Positions 33,225 to 47,100 of a DNA stretch of 64,000 bases are shown piece after piece; the stretch's first letter is position 1; every line of letters starts with the position of its first letter. The DNA is from Escallonia rubra (Eukaryota; Streptophyta; Magnoliopsida; Escalloniales; Escalloniaceae). A model generated the notes under the pieces. The model saw nothing but the letters and a program-made list of their open reading frames with translations. It searched no databases and had not been told where the DNA came from. The translations under genes were made by a program, and so were the position numbers. The DNA is taken from assembly GCA_033065855.1 (NCBI GenBank), contig JAVXUO010002851.1:186001-250000 (forward strand), in the 5' to 3' direction.

Positions 33225-34292
33225 GCGAAAATCAAGTACTAATAAGTTACCATATTGAATATGTTGAGTTTTAAAATGATTCAAATTTGTTTTGAAGTCA
33301 TGTAGGACCTACAAATTGTATCTCTCGTTACTTTTGTCAATTTAATAAATTTATAAATAATATCCTAGATTACAGCACTATATCCAATCAGTCTCTCTTT
33401 TTCAAGCAAGGAAAAGGGGATATAATTGTCAAAATTCAGTGTTAGTATATTAATTAACATATTGATTAGTTATAGTTCTAGAATTAGTTTTGTAATAAAA
33501 TAAGACTTACTAATATACAAATTAGCTAATCTAGAAATAAGGACTACATCCGCGAAAATATTGGAGTTCTTTGGCGACATTATATTTATATGTTGTTGGC
33601 GACATTATATTTATATGTTGTTTATAGATTCTATTTCACTTGAAAAAACATAATGTGGTGATGTGTCACACATATGAACAATGACGTGCACGCAAAGAAA
33701 TTATTATTGAGTTTCATTGCGCTTCTCATTTCACTTGTTACACATCACAAAGATATAGATTGGATCTTCACCGAATATTTCAAGCAATTTCATTCTCTGT
33801 GCCCTCTTTCCATGGAGTACCTATTTTTCATGATAAAAGGTGAACATTGGATTTTAGAATTTAGGAGAGCAAGCAAAAGTCAAGAGCACCTCACTGAAAA
33901 TCATGCATCTGGCGGGTAATGAAAAGCCCATATTTCAATCATGGACTATCTAGCTTGATCACTGAAAATGGTCCAAAACTACCACCAATTAAGCATTTGG
34001 TTTGGGTTAGCATGTTCGTCTTCCTCGCTTAATGTCTGCAGGCAGGTTGAGGCAGTTATACTTTTAAAAACCTATTCATCAGAAAGAATTTATGAGCTCA
34101 ATACACCCGGCGGCTAGATGTACAATATTTCCAAAACAAAAATGTTTATCGCTAATCCTAATTGGGACTGCACACGAAATTATGGGTGACATCTTAACTT
34201 CACTGCCTTGCTCAAGGCATCTTAGCCAACTTGACAACCTTCTGTAAAGCCCACTTTCCATATAACACACAGACGCACACACAGAGACAGTT
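33225..34292. other. Intergenic region upstream of the first PPR gene
   Basis: Mostly AT-rich. An 81-codon frame at 33674-33919 has no recognised motif. The last hundred bases are the likely promoter and leader of the PPR gene; a TATA-like TATAACACAC lies about 30 bp before the ATG, too close to be a typical core promoter. Confidence 0.4.
33571..33620. repeat. Tandem duplication, 25 bp unit
   Basis: TTGGCGACATTATATTTATA plus TGTTG is repeated exactly at 33571 and 33596. Confidence 0.9.
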
Positions 34293-35225
34293 ATGCCCAC
34301 CCCACAAGGCGTAATACCCACCTTCGCTTCCCTCCTCGACTTATCTTCATCCACCAAAAACCTCAAAACCCTCAAACAACTCCATGCACGGCTTATGACC
34401 CTCGGACTCTCTCGCCAGGACTTCATTCGAACAAAACTCGTCTCGTCCTACTCTGCCTGCTCCCAGATGCTCGAAGCCTCCTTCCTCTTCTCCCTCACCA
34501 ATCGCCAACCCACTTTCCTCTTCAACTCCCTCATCCGTGGCTTCGCTTCTCTCAACCACTTTCATGAATCCCTCGATGTTTTTCGACAACTTCTCGCTTC
34601 TAACAAGCCCATTGACCGCCACACCCTGCCGCCGGTGCTCAAGTCCTGCGCTGGACTGTCTGCGCTGCGGCTCGGGTGGCAGGTTCATTCGGCGGTTCTG
34701 GCAAGTGGGTATGCTTCGGATTTGGCAAATGCGAATGCGTTGATCACGATGTACGCGAAGTGTGGAGATGTGAGTAGTGCACGGAAGGTGTTCGATGAAA
34801 TGCCTGACAGGAATTGTGTAACGTGGTCGGCGATGATGGCGGGGTATGGGATGCATGGGAGTTATAACGATGTGTTTTGGATGTTTGGGAGGATGGTGGA
34901 CGGAGGGGTGGTGCCGGATGGGGTGACATTCACGACTGTTCTGACGGCGTGCAGTCATGGCGGGTTTACGGACAAGGGGAGGGAGTTCTTTGGGATGATG
35001 AAGGGGAGTTTCGGGATGGTGCCGGGGCTGGAGCATTATACTTGCATGGTGGACATGTTGGGGAGGGCTGGGAGAGTGGAGGAAGCAGAAACTTTGGTCG
35101 GGGGAATGGAGGTGGAGCCTGATGAGGCATTGTGGGCTGCATTGTTAGGGGCTTGTAAGATTCATGGGAAGGTGGAAATAGCGGAGAGGGTGGCCGAGAA
35201 GGTCTATGGAAGAAGGCTGAGTTGA
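34293..35225 (+). CDS. Short PLS-class pentatricopeptide repeat protein
   Basis: A single exon of 310 residues. After a leader with LKQLHARLMTLG (the usual N-terminal L-type start) come PPR units at about residues 75-108 (TFLFNSLIRGFAS), 109-143 (L type, HTLPPVLKSCAGL), 144-175 (S type, NALITMYAKCGDVSSARKVF), 176-210 (P type, CVTWSAMMAGYGMHGS), 211-246 (L2, VTFTTVLTACSHGG) and 247-279 (S2, HYTCMVDMLGRAGRVEEAE). An E motif starts (LWAALLGACKIHGKVEIAERV) but the protein stops about 20 residues later, without E+ or DYW. Such proteins bind organelle RNA, often for C-to-U editing together with partner proteins. Only about six repeats is short for the class, so it may be a natural short member or one recently shortened at the C-terminus. 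The N-terminus has no strong targeting signal that I can call. The long antisense frame over the gene is a shadow. Confidence 0.88.
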   Translation: MPTPQGVIPTFASLLDLSSSTKNLKTLKQLHARLMTLGLSRQDFIRTKLVSSYSACSQMLEASFLFSLTNRQPTFLFNSLIRGFASLNHFHESLDVFRQLLASNKPIDRHTLPPVLKSCAGLSALRLGWQVHSAVLASGYASDLANANALITMYAKCGDVSSARKVFDEMPDRNCVTWSAMMAGYGMHGSYNDVFWMFGRMVDGGVVPDGVTFTTVLTACSHGGFTDKGREFFGMMKGSFGMVPGLEHYTCMVDMLGRAGRVEEAETLVGGMEVEPDEALWAALLGACKIHGKVEIAERVAEKVYGRRLS

Positions 35226-36400
35226 GTTTTGCGCAGTTTTACTTATGACCGTGAGACTCTAAAATTGCCGGCAATTGATTTGACTGGGTTGAGTTCAATT
35301 GAACTACATCAGACTTCAGACTTCAGGCTACTTGGTAGTTGAGCGGGTCTTGACTTCCGCTTTGCTATCCCGAGCTGAAACTGACAAAACCTGCTGGAGT
35401 GAAGCGATGGAAAATTATGAAACAGGAGTTGTTGTCCACTGCTTTGTATTGCACTATCTCAGTTGTCCTCAGCGCCCTTCCTATAATTTCTGGTTGTGAT
35501 GGTGGCGATACCATAATCGGTGCTTTAGGTAATTCACATGGCTTAGCTACTTAATGCAACTATTTGTCAAGGTACAGTACTAATCCCGATTTCTGAGGTG
35601 CCATGCTTCTCGTAGGCAATACTAGTTGTATATTTTGGTAACATTTTTCAAGGAGGTATTAGTCCTTGTTTTTTCTTCTTAGTGGAGCTTTTAAGTAGTA
35701 TTTTGGCATGAGACTCATTTACTATTTCATGCTCTATTGTTGTCCATGCTAAAAGTTGGGGGCACAGTCCAGATTATTTGTCATAAACCATGTATGTCAA
35801 ACTAAAGAATATGCTATTGAACTAAAAAATGATTTTAGCAGAGGGAAATGGTGAGATTCAAGATGGCTGTGGCTGAGGCAGGAGGAGAGGGGTTTGGCGT
35901 GTTTTTGAGTAGCGGGTTTGCAAAGGTGGGACAAGATTCGATGCCAATTTTGAAGTGGTATAAACAAGATCATCTGGAAGAGACCAACGTTAGGAGCTAT
36001 GTTATTTATCTCACAGTTCTGAAGTGTATATCTCCTTTAATCAACTTCCATGATTTTTTTTGGTTGAAGGTGGTTGATTAGAGAAATTGGACCCATGTCC
36101 TTTTGGAATCGAATGAAAGGAAAACGTGACAATGGCCAACCGAACCAACCACGTTTTTTCCTTCGGTATTCTATGTCTCAGTTTATAGCTATATGTGAAT
36201 GAACATATTGTATATTCCTACAGGCCTATATCGCTGATCTACATCTATATATCTGTACGTGTAAATGGCCGGCACCATATGCGTATTGTAAACCCTACAT
36301 TTATGAATATAAACTACTCTTTAATTTCATATATACATATATCATGATTTAAGATGTGTATGCATTTATGTATGTATATTGTTTGGTTTCATAGAACTCA
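35226..36400. other. 3' flank of the PPR gene
   Basis: No recognised gene. A 77-codon frame at 35848-36081 (starting MVRFKMAVAEAGGEG) has coding-like first codons but no family match; it could be 3' UTR sequence or a tiny unknown gene. AATATAAA near 36306 may be a poly(A) signal. Confidence 0.35.
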
Positions 36401-36449
36401 TATGAATTCTTTGTCTCAACATACACACACACACACACACACTCTCCCG

Positions 36450-36774
36450 AACCAACCCGTGCCACACCATAACCAGGACCATAGCTGATGATAGAACTAG
36501 AATAGGTACTTTTAATTCAACCAACCCACCACACCATAACCACCAGGCTGATGATTAGAACTAGAATCAGGAGGCAATTTTCCCTGGCAAGCAACCAGTG
36601 CCCAACCCCACGCCACCCCCATCACACACATCCATGATCATAATTCACCAACCCGTGAACACTTAGGTAACTAAGGAATGAATGAAATAATCGGATGTAA
36701 CTAAGATAAAGTTATAAAGGGTTGATCCATGTATAGCGTTTAATACCAACCCGTGCCACACTATAACCAGGACC
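36450..36774. repeat. Imperfect direct repeats (ACCAACCC...ACCATAACCA) beside the gypsy element
   Basis: The phrase CCAACCCGTGCCACAC(C/T)ATAACCAGGACC occurs at about 36452 and 36746. A related copy with CCAACCCACCACACCATAACCACCAGG lies at about 36521. Two of the copies are followed by GCTGATGAT(T)AGAACTAGAAT. The third copy directly abuts the LTR start at 36775. A CA run lies at 36424-36442. Confidence 0.75.
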
Positions 36775-39700
36775 TGTAACGACCTAGAAATCTAGAGCTC
36801 TATCGTCCCGTACTCTCGAAGCGTTAACCTATAACATCACAACACATCAGATATTGTATGTTCCAAATTTCAGAGCTTCTAAAAATTAAAATGAACTCAA
36901 AATTCTCCAAAATATAAAGTTCTACAAAAGAAACTTCAAACTAAAACAATTAAAACTTAAACTTAAGTTTTTTATAGAACGAGCTATAGTGTTGACCCAC
37001 GCAGGGGTCCTATTACTCAAAATAGTGGTGGACACTTCAGAATCCCACTTAGGCTCTAACTCATTCCCAAGCGGTCTTAGGTTAATCATTACCTGCAGAA
37101 GGGAATCGAATAAATGGTGAGTTTTCGAGAGCTCAGTAATGTCGCTCAAGGAATAAGCAAAGGAATTCCAAAACAATTCAAGAGTCAATTCGATAATAAT
37201 TTTCCAAAACATTTCAAACAATCATAAATAGTTTGATAACAACACGAGGAAGAGTTTCTCCTCAATTCTCTTCGATCAGATACCAAAACAATCATTTGAA
37301 GATTATTTTCGAATCCATCATTTTAAGATACAATGCTGATTTTTCAAAGGATTTCAAAAGGAGTACAGATAGTTCAAAGACAACCTGAGGAAGGGTTTTA
37401 AATACTCACACATAGTTTGATAACAATATGGGGAAGAGTCTCTCAACTGAATCCCCTTCGATAAGATATTCAAACAATCATTTTTGATCATTTTCAAAAC
37501 AATCGTTTCAAGATACAACGTAAAAAAATTCAGAAGATATTGACTATGGGTAGAGGCAATGCCACATAGGTAATGCACAATACAGAGTACATATGCATGA
37601 TGTAAAATAACTACTCCTTTTTATCAAGGTACCAGCTAGCGTTTCACGCAAGAATAGACCGTCCTTATAACGTCCCCTACAGAACTAATTCCTATGTCAA
37701 TATACGGAAGACACCAATCACTGAATCAACAAATAATTCAATGTTCGGCAAGCAATACAAGGCGAGCATCGATAAGAATTCAAATAACCGATTCAGGTTC
37801 AATATTAGGGTTTCATTGGCATTAACATGCTGATATCAATTCAGAGTCCGGTAATGGCCATAAGCCAAATCGAAAGAATACTTACAAATACAAGTTGATG
37901 AACGTAAGGTTCGGATAGAAACCGTTACCTGGATCCAAGGCAAATTATCCTAACCGGAAAGTTTTTTGGTTTAATCTAAATGGGACAATTTAATAATCAA
38001 AATACAGTCTATACTGCGATAGTATAAACTCAAAACGGACTCACATATGTTCCCAGAATGACCCACCCATCGGGTACGTAAAATTAACAGAATACCTATA
38101 ATGTGTAAAATTACCAAAAGCACCTCTCTCAGATCTATATCACCAGAACCGCAAGTAAAATCACTAAAATATCTTTACCGTATGCGAATTTCCCAAAAGT
38201 ACCTCTTATTGGTAAAATTACCAAAACACCCCCTCTCGGGTGGAAAATTAACAAAACACCCCCTGGTGCCCCTCACAACAAAAATCTCAAAAACACTTTA
38301 AAATACCCTTTTAAGCAACCTAAAGCCATTTTTGGGCTAATTTTTGTTCGAAAATTTTGAACCGGTGTCCAGACCAAGCGTTTAAAAGTCGATTTTGCTA
38401 AAAATAGCTATCGACCTCGAAATGACATGAAATTTTAGAAAATTAAACATATCAGTAAATAAAAGGTTCTCCTAAAATTTTCAGATAGAAATAATTTAGG
38501 TTATACTAAATAAATTGAGAATCTCTTTTCATCGATACCCTATTTTAGCGTCCTTCGCGGAATAGAAAATTCCCAAAAGTTTTCACACCATAGGTGTTAT
38601 AAAAATGACATAAGTCTTTTTTTATACTTTATCATATTCTAATCCGAATCATTTATAAAAATTCACCCAAAAGCTACTTAACCCTAACCCCCCTGTAGTG
38701 ACAATTGCAGTCACTATTCACATTAAAACCCACACTATTACACCTTAAATACACACACAGTTTCTTCCACCTCTCCACTGTCGAGACATGCACACCTACC
38801 ACTACACACAAGCAGACACAGATTCACCACCAAAAGACACACACACACACACACACACACACATACTTAAAACATGCTACTACACTTACAACCCACACAT
38901 TAACACACTTATATACACAAATTACACGTACACACCCAAATATGCACTCACTGTCACACAATACACATTGTCACACCCCAAAACACACACCCCCACCTTC
39001 GGCAACACATATACACACATTGAATACACACCGACACACATTACACCACTCGATACACACACATACACTGAAATGCACATATTATCACACATACACACAC
39101 TGAACACCCACAAGCATTGTTTTCCTTCTCCCCTCCTCCCCTCTCCTCTACCGAGACCTACCCACACCCACTAACCCCTAAACAGACACATAATAAACAC
39201 CAACCTCCCATACTACACCTACACACACGTGCACGCACACGCACACGCGTACACAGACACACACGCTCCTAATTACCCCACATAACCCCATACTCGAAAC
39301 CACCCCCACACACCAAAACACACACCTACATACATAGCACACCCACACACACCCACTAACCCCTAAACACACATAATAAACATTATCTCCCATACTACAC
39401 CTACACACGCGCACGCACACGCGAACACACACACACGCTCCCAATTACCCTCCATAACCTCACACTCGAAACCACCCCCACACACCAAAACACATACCTA
39501 CATATATAGCACACCCATACACACACACACAATGAAAATGCACACGTAAAAGAGGGGGGGGGGGGGGGGGTAGAGAGATACCCTTGAAGAATTCTTCTCT
39601 CTCTCTCTCTCTCTCTCTCTGCGTCTCTGTTTTTTGCCCGAGCCCCTGATTTTCGTCCTCTGTTTTTCTCTTTTGTTTTTCATGTTTTTACTTTCTATCT

Positions 39701-40034
39701 TTCTTTTACTTTCTTTAATTCTCAAATAAATCATTAATTTATATGTTAAGTAGATTAGTCATCACATAAACCAATTCGGAGGTGGCACCAATTAAGATAA
39801 TTTTTCCTAAAATCTTGACACATATCCTGCCTAATTTTCAAAATTGCAAAATAGCCTCCAAAATTTTCATATTTAAAATATGGCCCCAAAACTTTCTGAA
39901 ATTACATTGTGGCCCCAAAATCGTTTTAACATTTCATCGTCTACTAATTCCCGAGTATTGTTCAAAATTATGCCATTTTAATTTTCGGAGCATAGATGAT
40001 TATTTTAAATAGTTTGAAAAAGTAGGATCTTACA
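36775..40034 (-). repeat. Left (3') LTR of the gypsy element
   Basis: About 3260 bp with TGTAACGACC at the left end and GGATCTTACA at the right. It contains a long CA-rich microsatellite region (38740-39535), which creates histidine/threonine- and valine/cysteine-rich frames on the two strands, a G run at 39556-39572 and a CT run at 39596-39620. None of these frames is a gene. Confidence 0.85.
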
Positions 40035-41799
40035 TTCTCCCTCACCTTATAAAAAATTTCGTCATGAAATTTGATCTCAGATTTCATATTACTTATAATG
40101 TCTCTGTACTATGCTTCCACTGCGTAACTCTGATAACTACCAACATAGTAGCCGAGCCACGTCTAACCTTCTCACCCAGATTCATGTCCCATGAATACCC
40201 GAATGTAGCAATTTAATTTCAAATCTTAACGCTAAGCTTAAACCTGTCTGACAATAACTTGCACTCTAACCGTTCCAGAACTTCGCGAATTATGACTTAG
40301 CTAATACAAAAGTTACTGAACTAAATCTACGTCACTCTGAATTCAATGCATATAAAATGAATCAAATCAATCTCTAACACATTATGCTTCCACTGCAATA
40401 TACTGATAATATACCATAGACTATATTATTTGCAGAATCTACTTAATAATAGCAAGCTTAACTTAAAGCTTAAGGTGTACTAAAATACTAAGCGATGGTC
40501 AAGTGTGACTTGCACTCTAAAAAAGCTAATATAGATAACAAATTCCTATAAGCACTCACACATCGCAAAAGACAGAAAAACTATAACAACTAGTCTTTCT
40601 CTGCGCACTCTGATATCTCAAATTAACGAGTTCAAATTGTACCGAAATCATCATAGAGAAATGTTTTACATTACAAGAACGCAAAAATTATGATTCTACA
40701 CATGCATGTATCGCACCTCCAGTAAAGTTTAAAGCTCTAAGTAATCACATCACTTATTATTCACAATTACATCACTTACCAAAAGTCTATAGTCTTATCC
40801 TTCGATCATGTGCTTTGGTTAAACATTTAAAATCTTTCAGTTCTAAAGGCAAGTAACATGGGGTCTACTATTGTGTGCTCAGCCAAATCTCAACCTTATA
40901 GCAAAACATCATATAAATTGTCAAAATCTAATCTATGTTCTCAAAGTCTACTCTCAATCACAAATTATCTAAGGATTAGGAATCTACATAATCTCATATT
41001 AGGGCAAGTGAAACTATGCAAATCCTAATATTAGGTGAAAATACACGTATGTAACATATTGTCAATTTTCAAATCACTTGAAAATAGAACGTAATAATAT
41101 TTTGATAATCAGATTAAATATAAATAGCAATTATAACGTGTTATCATTTTAAAACATATTAAACAAACACCAATCACGAAAAAAAACAGTGATGACTATA
41201 CAACAAATATCTAATGTTAATCACGTCAAACAATTATCTTAATCAAGCATTTAGGGAACAAGTAATAACAACAATTGCAACTGGACGACCAAAGCGCGAA
41301 AATTTCTAAAGAAATTATACATATTGTCTTTCGAGATTCACAATGCAAATATACGACATTCTAGAAAGGTGACGAGTATATAAATAATGGTGTAGGTATG
41401 ACGAAACAAGGACAACCCAAATGACTCAAAGTAGATACAACTAGTAGGAGTTATTGGTCCTCAATAGGATTCATAGCTTTTCCATGTTCAGCGGGTCAGA
41501 TAATATCCCACCAAGTTCAAATAAATTTGAAAGAAGCAGATAAATATCCTAGAAAAGGGATAGGACGACTTCATAAGAACGATATATTTTCTGATGTCTC
41601 AGAGCAAGTTAGCATTCGATTAAGTCACAATTGAATTCTACATACAAAGGAATGAATGAGATGACAAGGTAGGATTCCACATTTCTTATTGTACTCTCAA
41701 ACCAAACTTTCAAACTTAACACCAATCACTTCCCAAAAACACCATTCTCACGCATAAATCAAATCACTAACTTAAACTACTACTCATACCTTATGAACT

Positions 41800-41900
41800 T
41801 TCAAACATTACTAAGGTTTTCCATGACAATCCATGGATGCATGATTAAAGGATAACCAATCCATGCCTAGTATGATATCAAAGTCCCGAATATAGCTAAT
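41800..41900 (-). mobile_element. Protease motif of the gypsy element
   Basis: Minus-strand words FDIILGMDWLSFNHA match the gypsy aspartic protease/linker signature (ILGMDWL). It lies in the expected order after the zinc knuckle. Between here and the left LTR (40050-41800) no pol domain can be recognised. Confidence 0.65.
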
Positions 41901-42219
41901 GGGATGAGATCTCTAGGAAGATCTATACAATCACAGAGAACAATAGAAACAGTCAAAGACTCTCCCAACGGAGTGCCTATCACAATTTAGTCTCTAAAGG
42001 ACATGTTTTCAACCTCAATCAACACGCAAAAGTAAGAGATACAAAGGAATACGAGGTTCCAAAATCAAACTATGAACGAGCATCTAATGACTTAACTGAA
42101 AGTGTTCCTGACACCACGTCATTGGATGTGGCAGCATCCTGAGCAGACATAAAATAAAGACGGGCTGATGTTCTGAGCCTCTACCCCTGCTGAAACTGAG
42201 ACTGCTAAGTCTAACCCTG

Positions 42220-43500
42220 CTAATTTTGTTTTCCTCTCTCACGAGGAACACTGGTTGCTGATGTACTAGCTACAGGAGCGGGGATAAAAAGTTGATTGAT
42301 TCTCTCTAATAGATGGACAGTCTTGAACCTGATGCTCCACACTTCCACACCTAAAACATCCTCCGGTAAATATAAAGCATGACTTAGCACCATGAATCCT
42401 CCCACACATGGCATATGGTATGGTCAAAAAAGCTGAGCTGCCGCCCTGACCAGTACTCTGTGTAGGTCAACCTCTAGAGCTCTGTGATGATCCAAATCTA
42501 GTACTCTGGGCTAGTGCCTGAACCCTATGCTCTTCCAAATTCTATATTCTGCCCGGGTTATATTCTAGAATTTTGCCTAGATCTAAAGCCTTGAGCAGAA
42601 ACAAGCCTAAATCCTTGATTCTGCCCCCTCTTCTGACCTTTTGCACCCTGTTGTGCTAACTGTTCAAACTGTTGATGCTTGTCAGCCCTTGTAAATCTGT
42701 GCAGGGAAAACTCTTGCCTATCTTTCTTCTGTCCACCCTGCCTCTACTCGCACCTATTTTTGTTTTTGAAATTGGATTGCTCCAAAGCACATGCCAAGTC
42801 TAGACATTCCATATTACTCATCAACCGAGCAGAAATCACTCCATCTTTTAATCCAGGCCTAGGGCCTCACTCAAACTTTTGGCATCTATCGGCCTTTGTT
42901 GCAACATCCTTACAGCAAATCTTGCGAGACAAGAAAATCTCATCATAAACTCGTCTACCGACTCTTGATCTGTTTGCGTCACATTAGCAAACTCCCTTAA
43001 CATCTGTTCACGATAACTCGTTGAATAATACCGATTGGAAAGCAACTCCCTAAATTGTTCCCAGACATATTAATCAACTGTTGGCGAGTCAAACTGCTCT
43101 TTACCATTTTTCACCATTGATCAGCCTCATCCTTCAATTCATATATAGCAAATTCAACCTTTTGTTTCTCATTACATTGAATTACCCAAACAATTTTTTC
43201 CATTTCATTAATCTAACTCTCTGCCTCGATAGGATCCAATGACCCTCTAAAGTTAGTTGCATTTTGTTTATTAAACCCACCCAAGGTACTCTCGTTCTTA
43301 GGTTATGGTTGTCGCAGAACTAGGTTCTGTACCCCCTATTGCTAGTTTGCCATATTCTCAGCCATCAAGGTCAGAATCTGGTTCATAGTTTTCAACACCG
43401 TAGCCATCGGTTCTCGATTCTGCTATTCCTAACTATTAGGTAGAGGTACCTCTTTATCAGGGACCTCCTGGCCCTCCATACTATTTTCACTGCCAGTGCT
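42220..43500 (-). mobile_element. gag and zinc-knuckle remains of the gypsy element
   Basis: Minus-strand frames give a retrotransposon gag segment at 42848-43045 (SYREQMLREFANVTQTDQES followed by a VDEFMMRF-type motif). A CFRCGSVEHQVQDC zinc knuckle (CX2CX4HX4C) lies at about 42310-42360. The gag leader and start region lie near 43370-43480. The regions are broken. Confidence 0.7.
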
Positions 43501-44139
43501 TTAAGTGTGAACCATACTATATTACAAATAACAGTAATTAGAGTCATACTAACACGTGTCTATGGTTTATCATTACCTGTAGAAGGGAATCAAATAAAGG
43601 GTGAGCTTTCGAGAGCTCAGTAAAGTCACTCAAGGAACAACCTAAAGAATTACAAAATGATTCAAGAGTCAATTTGATGATAATTTTCCAAAACATTTCA
43701 AACAATCATAAACAGTTTGATAACAACATGAGGAAGAGTTTCACCTCAATCCTTTTCGATCAGATACCAAAACAATCATTTGAAGATCATTTTCAAATCC
43801 ATCATTTTAAGATACAATGTTGATTTTCCAAAGGAGTACATATAGTTCAAAGACAACCTAGGGAGGGGTTTCAAACACTCACATAGTTTGATAACAATAC
43901 GGGGAAGAGTCTCAGCTGAATCCCCTTCGATCATATACTCAAATATCATTTCTGATCATTTTCAAAACAATTGTTTCAAGATACAATGTAACACATTCGG
44001 ATGATATTGACCATGGGTAGAGGCAATGCCACACAGGCAATGCACAATACAGAGAATATATGCATGATGTAAAATAACTAGTCGTTTTTATCAAAGTACT
44101 AGCCTGCGTTCTACGCAGGAAAAAACCATCCTTATAACG

Positions 44140-47100
44140 TATAATATCTGGTACTTTTCGAATAGTTTAAAATAATCATATGTGCTTTGTTAAATAAAGG
44201 GGCGATAATTTTGTGCAATGCTGGAGTATTAGTAGAGTATAGAAGCTTAAAATGATTTGGGGTCAAAATGTAATTTCTAAAAATTTTGGGGCCATTTTGT
44301 AAATATGGCAATTTGGGGGGCTATTTTGAAATTTTGGAAATTTGATACTTATGTGTCAATTTTAGAAAAATTGGCCATAATATGGAGCCACCTCTACTTG
44401 GTTTTATGATGACTAATGGAATTTAATTATAAACTAATGGTTAATTTATTGTTTAGGAAATTAAATAAAGTAAAAGAAAAATATAACAAAATCAGAAAAG
44501 AAATTCTGGAAAGAAAAAAAAAGGAAAGAAGAAACAGAAACAGAGACAGAACAGATGAAGAAAATAAAGAACAGAGGAAGAAGAACATGGGTTCGGGCAA
44601 AGAGAAATCATTGGCGGGATTTTTCCTAAGGTAATCCCTATTTTCGGTTGGTGTGTGTGTATGAATTTAGTGTGTGTTTTCAGTGTGTCTTTGCGGGTGT
44701 CCAGTGTGGGTGTGTGAAGGGTGCATGGTGAGTGTTGTTGCGTGTACATGGGTATGTTTTCAGTGTATAAATGTGTGTTTAGTGTGTGTCTGTGTATGAA
44801 ATTGTGTTATGGGATGAGTTATGAGTGGGTGTTGTGGAGGTGAATTGTGTAATGTGTTCAGTGTGAGTTTAATGTGTGTTCTTGTGTGTGTGTTTCACTG
44901 TGTGCATGTGTGAGTGCAGTGATTTAGTGTGTTTATTCGGGTATAATCTGTTTAGGGGAGAGATAACTATGGGGATGTGTGGGTTGTAGTGTAATCTGTG
45001 TGTTGAACAAGTGTGAGAGAGTGTGTTATATGCACAACGTGTGTGGGTGAAGCACACTGCTGCTACGTTGTGATGTGGTGTATGTATATGTGGTTGATTA
45101 TGTGTTAGAGTGTGTGTTTTGGGTGGTATAAGGTGTATTTAGGGGTGTGTGTGTTTGGGTTGTGTAAGGTCTATTTAGGTGTTTAGTTGGGTGATGTGTA
45201 GTAGAGTAGTGTGTGTGTGTGTGTAAGGTGTTTTACTACGGGTTTTGATTTGAACATTAAGTGTAATTGTCACTAAGGGAAGGGAGGGGGGGGGGGGATT
45301 AGGTTAAGCAGTTTTATGCAAATTTTTATAAATAGTTTAGATCAGAATCTGAAAAAAATTCAAAACATTGACACCCATAATATTTTTACGAGATGTACAC
45401 TGTGGAAAATTTTAGGATTTTTAGGTATTCGCGAAGGACGCTAAATTAGGGTATCGATTAAAAAGAATTCTCGAATTATTTGACATAGCAAATCTAGTTT
45501 TTTAATCTGAAAATATTTTAAAAAATCTTATATTATTGAGATGTTTCATTTTCTATAATTTCGTGTCGTTCCGAGATCGATAACTATTTTTAGCGCATTC
45601 GGATTCTGAATGCTCGATCCAGACACCGGTTCAGGACTTTCGAGGGAAAATTTTCTGAGACACTTTTTAACCCAAAAATAACTTCAGGATATTTAAAATA
45701 GTGTTTTAATGTGTTTTTTAGAATTTTTTCGGTGCGGGAATCCATAGGGGTATTTTGGTAATTTGCCACATAGAGTATTTTGGTAATTTTGTCTATAAAA
45801 GGTACTTTTGGGTAAATTCACATACGGTAGGGATATTTTGCAGATTCTAATTACGGGAAGGCTGTTTTGGTGATTTAAGTATGAGGGGTGCTTTTGGTAA
45901 TTTTACACCTAAGGGGCATTTTGGTAATTTTACCTACTCGGTGAGGGGGTTCATTCTGGGAATATGTGTAAGTTAAGAATGAGTTTAAAATATCGTAGTG
46001 CAGACCGTATTCTGATCATTTGATTGTTCCAATTAGGTTAAAGTAAAAGACTTTTCGATTAAGATAATTTAGCTCCGAATCCAGGTAAGGGTTTCTATCT
46101 GAAAACACTAGGTAAGAATTTCTATCTGAACCCTAATTTCGATAACTTGTGTTCGTAAGTATTCTTTCGATCTACTTATGGTTAGTATCGAACACTAAGA
46201 TATGCATTGATATAAACATGTTATTGCCAAGCAAACCCTAACATTGAACCTGAATCGGTTATTTGAAAATCTTATCGATGCTTGCCTTTTATTGTATGTT
46301 GAGCAAATTCGATAAATGTTTGCATTCTTTCTCTGAATTGTTGTGCCTAAATTCGATAATTGTTCGTATTTGTTCTTGTTGTTTGTTCGGGGCTATTCTT
46401 GAATTCTGAGTGATTAACTGATATCAACATGTTTAATTGTCTTTGAAACCCTAATTGATTTCGGTTATTTGAATTCATGTTGATGCTCATTTTTATTGCA
46501 TGTCAAGCATGGAGTTTCTTGTTGATTCTATGATTGTTGTCTTTTTTGTTGACTTGGGAATCTGTTCTATAGGGAGGCGTTACAAGGAAGGTCTGAACCT
46601 CTGTAATTATGTAGGGCTAGTTCCTTAATTAGAAGGTCTAGTTATCGTACATCATGCATGTGTACACTTTCTGAGCATCGCTTGAGTGGCATTGCCTCTG
46701 CCCATGGTCAATATCTTTGAATTCGCTTACATTGTATCTTACAATGAATTTTTTTGAAAATGATTGTAAATGAATGTCTCGATATCTTATTAAAGGGGAT
46801 TGAGTTAAACTATTCCCCATATTATGATCAAACTGTTTGTGATTATCTGAAACCCTTCCCCATATTGCCCTTGAAGTATCTGTGTTTGTTTTGAAATCCT
46901 TTGAAAAATCATCATTATATTTTAAAATGATCGCTTTGAAAATGATACTTAAATGATTGTGTTCGTTCTGTATATGATTGTTTATGATCGTTTTGGAAAT
47001 CAGTACACTGTTTATGATTGTTTGAAATGTTTTGAAAAATTAATATATAATTGACTCTTAGATCTTTTTGTAATTCCTTCGACTGTTCCTTGAACAACCT

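Noticed and set aside
34347-35036. A 229-codon antisense frame
   Set aside because: It is the shadow of the PPR gene on the other strand, with no recognised motif.
38705-39444. Histidine/threonine-rich and cysteine/valine-rich frames
   Set aside because: They are translations of the CA/GT microsatellite region in the gypsy LTR.
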